A DNA stretch of 12,642 nt from an uncultured Bacilli bacterium (lineage in GTDB: Bacteria > Bacillota_I > Bacilli_A > RF39 > UBA660). The stretch is from assembly GCA_948999435.1 (NCBI GenBank), contig CARJCM010000041.1, positions 1 through 12,642 of the forward strand. Reading direction: 5' to 3'. Position numbers and translations under genes: made by a program. This document shows, in pieces, positions 6,072 through 12,217 of the stretch (the stretch's first letter is position 1; each line of letters opens with the position of its first letter). A model generated the notes under the pieces. It made no database searches, had not been told where the DNA came from, and saw only the letters and a program-made list of their open reading frames with translations.

Positions 6072-6584
6072 TTATCTTTCATAATGTCTATTATTATTTG
6101 GTTTATTATCTTTGGTCTCATAATAATTGCTGTTTCTTACGGCAGAAGCTTGTAAATCTTGATTATCTCTAGCCTCTCTAAAAGCATTTACAATACGTTC
6201 ATCTAAAAAATGAAAGTATTTCTTTTCGGTTTCTCTTTTATTTGCTATATATTCTACAATATACTCTATAGCAACTTGTTCATTTATTCTTAGATCTTTA
6301 GGGTTAAGACCTAAATCCATACATACCAGCGCTTGATAAAAATATTTTTCATCTTCCTTTTTTAGAGAGTTTAACTGATTATACATTATTGAAAGAAATT
6401 GACTATTTGTTGCAGCACTAATATACTTTTCAGCTATTTGGTCTAATATTCCTTCATAATGAGATGCTGGCACTTTAGTTGGTGCTTGTGTATCAGGATT
6501 TATATATTTATAAGTCATATCACTTATACTTTTACTCATATCCTTTAATTTTAACTTACTAAAATCTTCATATAATGTTTTCAT
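6072..6584 (-). CDS. Hypothetical soluble protein, 170 aa, in the conjugation operon
   Basis: Not recognised. The protein is soluble and predicted mostly helical, with no signal peptide or membrane segment. A conspicuous core runs ALVCMDLGLNPKDLRINEQ (85-103), followed by a long helical stretch IVEYIANKRETEKKYFHFLDERIVNAFREARD. The last 25 residues are polar and probably disordered. AAAGGAG precedes the start. The gene lies between the ArdC-like zincin and the 97-aa protein and is probably co-transcribed with both. Its stop region TATGAAAGATAA resembles those of two other operon genes. It may act with the zincin or the VirB4 complex, but nothing in the sequence proves either. Confidence 0.78.
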   Translation of the reverse strand: MKTLYEDFSKLKLKDMSKSISDMTYKYINPDTQAPTKVPASHYEGILDQIAEKYISAATNSQFLSIMYNQLNSLKKEDEKYFYQALVCMDLGLNPKDLRINEQVAIEYIVEYIANKRETEKKYFHFLDERIVNAFREARDNQDLQASAVRNSNYYETKDNKPNNNRHYER

Positions 6585-6602
6585 TTTTTTCTTTCTCCTT
6601 TA

Positions 6603-7505
6603 TTATCTTTCATATTTTTTTGTTTTTGATTTAGTTATATTATCAATATAATCGCAAACTTTCTTTGCTTCATTTATTGCTTTAAACAGCTCTGCTGGCT
6701 GTTCTTTTAGAATCTTAATCCAATACTGAATATACCTTTTGTGGTTATCATAGTGAACTGCTTTTACATCAATATTAATTTTTGGCATAAGAAAAGAAGA
6801 ACTAATTTCAGCAACAAGTTCTTCTCGGGCATAGTTTTCCTCGTCATTACTAAAATCTCTATTTAATCTTTTTTTATTTCCTGTAGCATGGCATAGTTCA
6901 TGGAGTTGTGTTGCATAATATGAATATTTATCAAAAAAAAGATGACTAGGTGGCAAAACTATTTCATCTGTTCTAGGTCTATAAAGTGCTTTGTTCCCTT
7001 TTTCAGAATATTTAACATCCATTTTCTTAATTAAATTGGAAATATAATGCGAAGGTTCTATTTTTTTATTATTCAAAGTTTCCTTTGGTAAACCAACAAT
7101 TAAATCTCCATTAAATACATTAACTGTCTTGTTATAAATTACAAAATTTTCTTTTAAATCAGGGCATAATTTTATTATATCTTCATAGTCTTCATAGCTT
7201 ATATTCTTCTTATTCTTTTTATCATAAACACTCCAAAACTCTACTGGCACACCTTTCCCTTTACCATCTGCTAATTTATAGCCATTGTTTTTTATTTGCA
7301 AGTATGTTAGCCATCTTGAATCTGTGTATTTCTCAAAATAGGATGTAAATGATAATATAAGTTGGTTTATACCATTATATTCTCTATTAGTTATCCCATT
7401 TTTATTTATTCCATTATGCCATTGTTGCTCCCAAGGGATTTCATTTTCGTTCAATGCACTTATATACATTTCAATTAGTTTTTCTCTTGTTTTAGTTAAC
7501 TTCAT
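6603..7505 (-). CDS. ArdC-like protein: ssDNA-binding N-domain plus zincin metallopeptidase
   Basis: A 300-aa two-domain protein of the ArdC type. The N-terminal part (about 5-140) matches the ArdC ssDNA-binding domain: IPWEQQW, GITNREYNGINQLIL, SRWLTYLQIKNNGYKL, then KGKGVPVEFWSVYDK. The C-terminal part (about 150-275) is a zinc metallopeptidase-like domain with HELCH (202-206) followed by YAREELVAEISSSFL, whose Glu supplies the usual third zinc ligand. ArdC homologues protect incoming conjugative DNA from restriction. Here the gene sits inside the channel-gene block, one base overlapping the trbL-like stop (TAATG), so coupled translation is likely. All catalytic residues are present. Whether this one has antirestriction or proteolytic activity is not known from sequence. 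No signal peptide: it acts in the cytoplasm, or could in principle travel with the DNA. Confidence 0.88.
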   Translation of the reverse strand: MKLTKTREKLIEMYISALNENEIPWEQQWHNGINKNGITNREYNGINQLILSFTSYFEKYTDSRWLTYLQIKNNGYKLADGKGKGVPVEFWSVYDKKNKKNISYEDYEDIIKLCPDLKENFVIYNKTVNVFNGDLIVGLPKETLNNKKIEPSHYISNLIKKMDVKYSEKGNKALYRPRTDEIVLPPSHLFFDKYSYYATQLHELCHATGNKKRLNRDFSNDEENYAREELVAEISSSFLMPKINIDVKAVHYDNHKRYIQYWIKILKEQPAELFKAINEAKKVCDYIDNITKSKTKKYER

Positions 7506-8359
7506 TAAATTCCCATCATCTCCTTTATCACCCTATCGGACATTTTAATCGTTCCTACTAAAACTAACATATTAAAAGCGAGTTCACCTACATACGACCA
7601 AACCATATTTATTGCATCGCCATCTGCTAATGCTGGTGGAGATGAAGCAAAGTAAGTGAATATTACACATGCTAAAACTATAACTGCGCTTTCTAAACAT
7701 ACTCCACAAAAGGATTTAAAAAAGCTTATACCTATATGTTGGGTAGATTCTCCAGAAAAGCATGAAAGTGGAATAGGTGCTAGGGCAGCATAAATATATA
7801 ATTTAAAAAAACGACCATATATAGTCATTATCATAATATAAGTCATTATAGTTATAAACAAACTACCTATAATTGTAACTGCCCAAAGTGGAATAGATTC
7901 CAAAAATCCACAATTAAGAATAGCAGTTACTATTTCTTCTGGCAACTCTGCTCCAATAGGCAAGCCTTCAAGGATATACTCTACTGAAGCAGCTTCAATA
8001 ACCCTGTTACATATTCCTTGACCTATTTTAAATATTGCCAACATTAATTCCATACCATATGTTACAATAGCTTTAGCAAGTACAAAACGTATAAAATATT
8101 TGAAAGCATGCTCTGGTTTCTTTACTTCATTTAATGAAGTACATGTTTTTAAAATTCCTACTACAAAAAACAATACTAATAATGCTAAACCTACTGCTTG
8201 CAACCCCCCATTAATCTTTTCTATAATTGCCCATACACTGCCATTTTTAAATTCCTCTGGGGAACTAGTTATTAAATTAATAATGTCAGTTAAACTTTCA
8301 TTCCATGTGTTTAATGATTTAGTTAAATTATTTATAATCCAATTAGATCCAATCAGCAT
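7505..8359 (-). CDS. TrbL/VirB6-like polytopic membrane channel protein
   Basis: A 284-aa integral membrane protein of the kind that occupies the TrbL/VirB6 place in Tn1549-type conjugation systems and is thought to form part of the membrane pore. An N-terminal amphipathic region (1-45) precedes about six hydrophobic segments near 52-71, 91-111, 156-180, 185-200, 215-238 and 258-272. The central GRFFKLYIYAALAPIPLSCF block and the downstream GISFFKSFCGVCLE are the most family-like parts. A GGGGTGAT site precedes the ATG. The stop overlaps the next start by one base. It lies directly after the pilin candidate and before the ArdC-like gene. The family call rests on layout, order and the central motif. 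Confidence 0.85.
   Translation of the reverse strand: MLIGSNWIINNLTKSLNTWNESLTDIINLITSSPEEFKNGSVWAIIEKINGGLQAVGLALLVLFFVVGILKTCTSLNEVKKPEHAFKYFIRFVLAKAIVTYGMELMLAIFKIGQGICNRVIEAASVEYILEGLPIGAELPEEIVTAILNCGFLESIPLWAVTIIGSLFITIMTYIMIMTIYGRFFKLYIYAALAPIPLSCFSGESTQHIGISFFKSFCGVCLESAVIVLACVIFTYFASSPPALADGDAINMVWSYVGELAFNMLVLVGTIKMSDRVIKEMMGI
8123..8141. repeat. 19-bp near-perfect palindrome inside the trbL-like gene
   Basis: TACTTCATT and AATGAAGTA are perfect 9-bp arms around a single central T. It lies in codons for TSLNEV. No T-tract follows on the sense strand, so it is not a terminator. It may be a chance palindrome in coding DNA or a protein-binding site. Confidence 0.4.
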
Positions 8360-8390
8360 AATATCACCCCAATTCTAAAAATACTCTTTA

Positions 8391-8687
8391 TTATCCGATT
8401 ATGGCATTAATTATATACTTTGAGCAAGCAATTAATATTCCCCCTACGGCTGATAAAATTCCTTGTGCTCTTTGAGATGGATCATGCGTTTTAAAAGCTA
8501 GACCTATTTGAACAACACCAAGTCCAGCTAATATAAATCCCACTGCTTTTAAAATATTAAATATATAATCTGATAAATTATTAATTACTTGCAAAGGATC
8601 ATCAGTTGCAGCAAAAGCTATGGTGCTTGTTCCTATTGTTAGTATATAAATAAATACTGCTATAATATAAATTTTTTTCTTTTTCAT
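8391..8687 (-). CDS. VirB2/TrbC-like (Maff2-type) pilin-like subunit
   Basis: A 98-aa small secreted membrane protein. Residues 1-26 form a clear signal peptide: KKKK, a hydrophobic core, then AFA before ATDD. The mature part of about 72 residues has two membrane helices (about 43-64 and 76-95) joined by a short polar loop KTHDPSQRAQG. This is the VirB2/TrbC layout, and the loop followed by GILSAVGGILIA resembles Maff2 proteins found at the same place in Tn1549-type elements. It should form the surface pilus or line the channel. AGAAAGGG precedes the ATG. It sits between virD4 and the trbL-like gene, with a hairpin just upstream that may stabilise its message. Function is inferred from topology and context. 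Confidence 0.8.
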   Translation of the reverse strand: MKKKKIYIIAVFIYILTIGTSTIAFAATDDPLQVINNLSDYIFNILKAVGFILAGLGVVQIGLAFKTHDPSQRAQGILSAVGGILIACSKYIINAIIG

Positions 8688-8713
8688 AATTTCCCTTTCT
8701 AATTATTGATATT

Positions 8714-10441
8714 TTAAATGTTAGTAAAAACATAGTTGCTAACATTATAATCAAGTTCTATTGTTCCTATTTCATTATCATATTTATTGTGTTTGTATGG
8801 TTTTTCACTTCCATCTGTGGTTAAGTTGACATTTGGATGTTTTAAAATATCATATTTATAATCTATAATTGGTCTTTCACCTCTAATAAATAGAATAGAT
8901 AATAAATTATCTAACATTCTTACTTCATCCTGTGTCATAAGTTCTCGCCCTGTACTCTGATAGTTAGTAGAGAAGTTTCCACTATTTCCAGATGATTTTC
9001 CAAAAGTGTTAGTATCAATAGTGTCTTTCCCTAACAATTCGCTTACATATTTATGTGTTGATTGTTCATTTCCTCCTAAATATAAAAACTCATCACAATT
9101 TCCAACAATACTTTCCCATTGTTTTTCAAACAGCGCTTTTAATTGAGCTAAATTTTGGAGAATAATAGATACAAAAACTCCTCTTGAACGCATTACTGAA
9201 AGAATCTTATCAAAGTCATCTGGCAATGAGACATTAGCAAACTCATCCATTAGAAAATGAACTGGCATTGGCAAGCATCCAGAATATTTATGATCGGCTA
9301 AATAGAATAATTGTTGAAATATTTGTGTATATAGAATACTTACTAAAAAATTAAAAGAAGTGTCGTTATCAGGAATAAGTGCAAATAACGCTACTTTCTT
9401 TTCTCCTAACTCTTGTAGATTTAGTTCATCTGTCATTGTTAGTGCTGCTACACTGCTTAAATTGAATTTTTCTAGGCGAGAAGTTAGTGTTATTTGAATA
9501 GATTTTAAGGTTTTTGCCGAACCACAGCGATAGTTACGATAATATTTGACAGCTATATGATCTTTTTGTCTTTTCTCTAAGCGATTAAATAGAATATCTA
9601 ACGGGCTCAAATAAGAATCATCATCTTCTTTAACTTCACCATAAGCTATCATATCCATAATAGTTGAAAAATTCTGTTCATATTCTGGTGCTTCATACTT
9701 TAAATAGAAAATTAAAGCTAAAAGTAACATTGATGCAGCAGTATCCCAAAATGGATCACTAGAAGTTGAACCCTTTGGAGTTGTCGCTTTAAAGAAATTA
9801 GTTACAAGTTTTTGAACATCATTATCTGTAGTTGCATAAAAAAGTGGATTATAACAAAAACTTTTTTCAAAATTTATTAAGTCTAATACTCTTACTGAAT
9901 ACCCTTTTTTCTCTAATAAATATCCTGTATCTCGCAGCATTTCGCCTTTAGGATCTAAAATTACAAATGATGTATTAGCTTGCAACAAATTTGGTTTACA
10001 ATAAAATCTTGTTTTTCCAGCACCAGATCCACCTATAACCAACGTATTTAGATTGCGCCTATGCTTCTTTCCATCAAGTCCGATTGAAACATTTTGAGTT
10101 AGGATCTTATTATTCTCTATTGGTTTTTGTAAATATTTTTTACAAATTCTTTTCTTATTTCCCCATTTTGCAGAACCATGTTCTTCCCTATGGCGATAAT
10201 TTTTTGGAATAGAATAATATATTGCTATAGATAATGAATAAATGAATAAAAAAAGAGTAATAGCTTTTATGCTATACTCACAAAATGTTATATTAAATGG
10301 ATTATCTAATATTTCAGGTAATTCTTGAATTATATTTATTAAGCTCTTATCAAAATGTGGTGCTAATAATAATGAAAAATAAACTACTGGTATTATACCT
10401 ATTATAAAAAGCCATTTTACATCATTATTGTTTTTTAGCAC
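8714..10441 (-). CDS. virD4: VirD4/TraG-type coupling protein (T4CP ATPase)
   Basis: A 575-aa coupling ATPase that links the relaxase-DNA complex to the secretion channel. Two N-terminal membrane helices lie at about 9-27 and 56-77. HGSAKWG (88-94), typical of the family, precedes the motor domain. Walker A is GGSGAGKT (137-144), FVILDPKGEM is at 159-168, and Walker B is FLMDEFANV (396-404). The later segment VSIILQNLAQLKALF fits the conserved region after it. Length is usual. The only plausible start is GTG at 10441, because an in-frame stop lies just upstream. No good ribosome binding site is seen, and the stop of the 56-aa gene is 3 bases before it, so it probably depends on coupled translation. 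The family assignment is firm, the start less so. Confidence 0.95.
   Translation of the reverse strand: MLKNNNDVKWLFIIGIIPVVYFSLLLAPHFDKSLINIIQELPEILDNPFNITFCEYSIKAITLFLFIYSLSIAIYYSIPKNYRHREEHGSAKWGNKKRICKKYLQKPIENNKILTQNVSIGLDGKKHRRNLNTLVIGGSGAGKTRFYCKPNLLQANTSFVILDPKGEMLRDTGYLLEKKGYSVRVLDLINFEKSFCYNPLFYATTDNDVQKLVTNFFKATTPKGSTSSDPFWDTAASMLLLALIFYLKYEAPEYEQNFSTIMDMIAYGEVKEDDDSYLSPLDILFNRLEKRQKDHIAVKYYRNYRCGSAKTLKSIQITLTSRLEKFNLSSVAALTMTDELNLQELGEKKVALFALIPDNDTSFNFLVSILYTQIFQQLFYLADHKYSGCLPMPVHFLMDEFANVSLPDDFDKILSVMRSRGVFVSIILQNLAQLKALFEKQWESIVGNCDEFLYLGGNEQSTHKYVSELLGKDTIDTNTFGKSSGNSGNFSTNYQSTGRELMTQDEVRMLDNLLSILFIRGERPIIDYKYDILKHPNVNLTTDGSEKPYKHNKYDNEIGTIELDYNVSNYVFTNI
8717..8746 (-). repeat. 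8-bp inverted repeat at the end of virD4
   Basis: AATGTTAG (8717-8724) and CTAACATT (8739-8746) pair perfectly around a 14-base loop, spanning the last codons of virD4 just before the pilin gene. On the sense strand TTAAAATATC follows, too poor in T for a good terminator. It could be an mRNA processing or stabilising hairpin. Confidence 0.45.
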
Positions 10442-10444
10442 TAT

Positions 10445-10615
10445 TTATCTACTATCTCTAAAAATTGATTTCTTTTCTGGTGCATCTAGCACTTTAATTA
10501 AAAGTTCATTAATAGGTTCATAATTTTCATTATTTGAAATAACTTTATTCCTAAATTCCATTAGTGCATTTATGATAATCCCTGTTTCGTGTCTACTAAG
10601 CTCTAATATTTTCAT
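10445..10615 (-). CDS. Small hypothetical protein, 56 aa, upstream of virD4
   Basis: A short frame from ATG (10613-10615) to TAA (10445-10447), not recognised as any known family. It begins MKILELSRHETGIIINALME and has a helical N-terminal two-thirds with a basic C-terminus (EKKSIFRDSR). It is soluble, with no membrane segment. Support as a gene: it fills the otherwise empty gap between the LtrC-like gene and virD4, an AAAGG site stands 11 bases before its ATG, and its stop is 3 bases from the virD4 GTG. It may work mainly as a leader that delivers ribosomes to virD4, or as a small relaxosome partner. Confidence 0.65.
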   Translation of the reverse strand: MKILELSRHETGIIINALMEFRNKVISNNENYEPINELLIKVLDAPEKKSIFRDSR

Positions 10616-10620
10616 TTATC

Positions 10621-11472
10621 TTACCTTTCATAATTTTGATTTCTTTGTTCTTTATTCTTATAATACACATTTATTCTATTAATATGATCATCCATTAAAT
10701 TTTTCATTTGAGTTAAAATGTTTTTCTTATCTACAATATCTATATCTTTTATACTTTCTGGAATAGTTAAATCAAACAATTCACTATCAATGCCTACACT
10801 CTTACAAATCATGTATGCAGAACAATTACTTACGAAATCATTTAAACTAGAATCACTATAAATATTCATTTCTGCATTTGTAAAGGCTAATGACAATTCA
10901 GTAAACATTTTTGTCTCTTCAAACCCTCTTTTTATATAAATGGTATCACCATTATGTTCTACAGTCTTCCCTTCATTCAGTTCATCTGCTGCTTCTATAT
11001 TATATGGGCATTTATATATAAAAGCTTTGAACATCTCTTCTGCATTATATTTTTTTGTATCATTACCTAATGCAATAGTAGTTTGTGATACATCTAGAAC
11101 TTTTTTTGTGTTAAACGTAGTAGAAATGGAATTGTCCGATTTTAAAAATTTTTGTCCAGGTTCTAGTATTGTTATAAACTTACATTGTGGCTTTGCATAT
11201 GCTCCTATTTTCTTCCATTCATCTAATGACTTTATCATTCTAGCATTTGGCATTTGAGCTGCTATTAATAAAGCATTATTCATAGAATAGTTTGCGAATC
11301 TTGCTTGGACATCTAAATATGTCTTTAACATTTCAGGTGAAGTTAATGTTTTATTAGCCGTCTGGTCTGCTAAATCATATATCTGCTGTTTTTCTTCTTT
11401 TTTATAAGCTTTATATTCTTCTTTGTTATACTCTTTTTTACTTTTATTTTGCAAAACACTATCTATATCCAT
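10621..11472 (-). CDS. LtrC-like protein with ArdC-type N-domain and degenerate zincin region
   Basis: A 283-aa protein of the LtrC-like group carried by Tn1549-type elements. After a basic start (1-30), the ArdC-type domain shows TYLDVQARFANYSMNNALLIAAQMPNA split around 51-77, then DEWKKIGAYAKPQCKFITILEPG (84-106) and a KKVLDVSQT strand. In the region where zincin relatives carry HExxH this protein has TELSLAFTNAE (191-201), and NDFVSNCSAYMICKSVGID follows, so the peptidase-like part appears catalytically dead. It is soluble and cytoplasmic. A GAAAGGGG site precedes the start, which overlaps the DUF3801 gene by 14 bases. Nearness to relaxase, DUF3801 and virD4 genes suggests a DNA-processing or relaxosome role. 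Family call is good, function inferred. Confidence 0.82.
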   Translation of the reverse strand: MDIDSVLQNKSKKEYNKEEYKAYKKEEKQQIYDLADQTANKTLTSPEMLKTYLDVQARFANYSMNNALLIAAQMPNARMIKSLDEWKKIGAYAKPQCKFITILEPGQKFLKSDNSISTTFNTKKVLDVSQTTIALGNDTKKYNAEEMFKAFIYKCPYNIEAADELNEGKTVEHNGDTIYIKRGFEETKMFTELSLAFTNAEMNIYSDSSLNDFVSNCSAYMICKSVGIDSELFDLTIPESIKDIDIVDKKNILTQMKNLMDDHINRINVYYKNKEQRNQNYER

Positions 11473-12217
11473 CTTTGTTTCCCCTTTCTTTTTTCTTTTT
11501 AATTTTAGGTTGTTGATGCTTTATCTCTTTAGTCTTTGATTTTATAGTTTCTTCTTCAGGTATATCTTTATTAACTTGTTCTTCTTTTATTTTTTGGAGA
11601 TTTTCTATAACTGAAGGTCTATCGTTAGAAGTAATTGAACTCTGATTGTTTTTGCTTGTATAAGAACTCTCTAACGGACTCTTTTTCCCTATCTCCTTGT
11701 CTAACAGGGGGGCTTCAGCTTCCTTTTCTTGCTTTGAGAAAATGTCAGCTACCAATGAATCTGGATCTTTAATTGGAGATATTACTTCATTGTTAGATTC
11801 TTTGTCATCACTATCTTGAATTTTACTTCTAATTTCATTTTCATTGAAATTAGATAGATTAAATCTTTCAACCATGCGATTTACTCTTGCAGCATCTTCA
11901 GCTTTAACTATTAAATCAACAATATCATCTTTATCATTCTTTTTATGTTTAAGCTCAGCATAATTAATTCCATATCTTTTAGCTTGACTTCTAAACTCTT
12001 TTACATCATCTAATTTGATAGAGAATATTTTTAATGGCTTTTCACTTTTTAATAATTTTATTAGTTTTGTCTTACCTACAGATTCATTTTGCTCTTGTAA
12101 TTTCGCAATTATTAACGGAACTAAATAAGACGCTGCTGTACCTGTTATTTTTAAAGCAAATTCTGTTCCTTCTAATGTTATCTTTACAAGAGTCTCTGCT
12201 GCATCACTTGAGTTCAT
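11459..12217 (-). CDS. DUF3801/PcfB-like relaxosome accessory protein
   Basis: A 252-aa protein. Its N-terminal half (about 1-125) matches the DUF3801/PcfB family: MNSSDAAETLVKITLEGTEFALKITG split at the start, GKTKLIKLLKSEKPLKIFSIK, KEFRSQAKRYGINYAELK and IVKAEDAARVNRMVERF. PcfB-type proteins bind the relaxase and help recruit it to the coupling protein. The rest is polar, rich in Lys, Glu, Ser and Asn, and probably disordered, with a basic end. The ATG at 12217 is chosen over an in-frame one at 12241: the family begins here, and AAAGGG lies 11 bases ahead, while the earlier ATG has no site. It overlaps the relaxase end and the next gene start by 14 bases each. A locally GC-richer patch with a CCCCCC run lies at codons 166-175. 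Confidence 0.85.
   Translation of the reverse strand: MNSSDAAETLVKITLEGTEFALKITGTAASYLVPLIIAKLQEQNESVGKTKLIKLLKSEKPLKIFSIKLDDVKEFRSQAKRYGINYAELKHKKNDKDDIVDLIVKAEDAARVNRMVERFNLSNFNENEIRSKIQDSDDKESNNEVISPIKDPDSLVADIFSKQEKEAEAPLLDKEIGKKSPLESSYTSKNNQSSITSNDRPSVIENLQKIKEEQVNKDIPEEETIKSKTKEIKHQQPKIKKKKERGNKDGYR

Noticed and set aside
6688..6708. AACAGC/GCTGTT inverted repeat in the ArdC-like gene
   Set aside because: Only 6 bp with a 7-base loop, no T-tract on the sense strand, and explained by coding for PAELFK. Probably chance.
8204..8209. Six-base C run (G6 in sense) in the trbL-like gene as a phase-variable slippage site
   Set aside because: Six bases is short for slippage, and the encoded Gly-Gly sits in a normal position of the protein with an intact frame.
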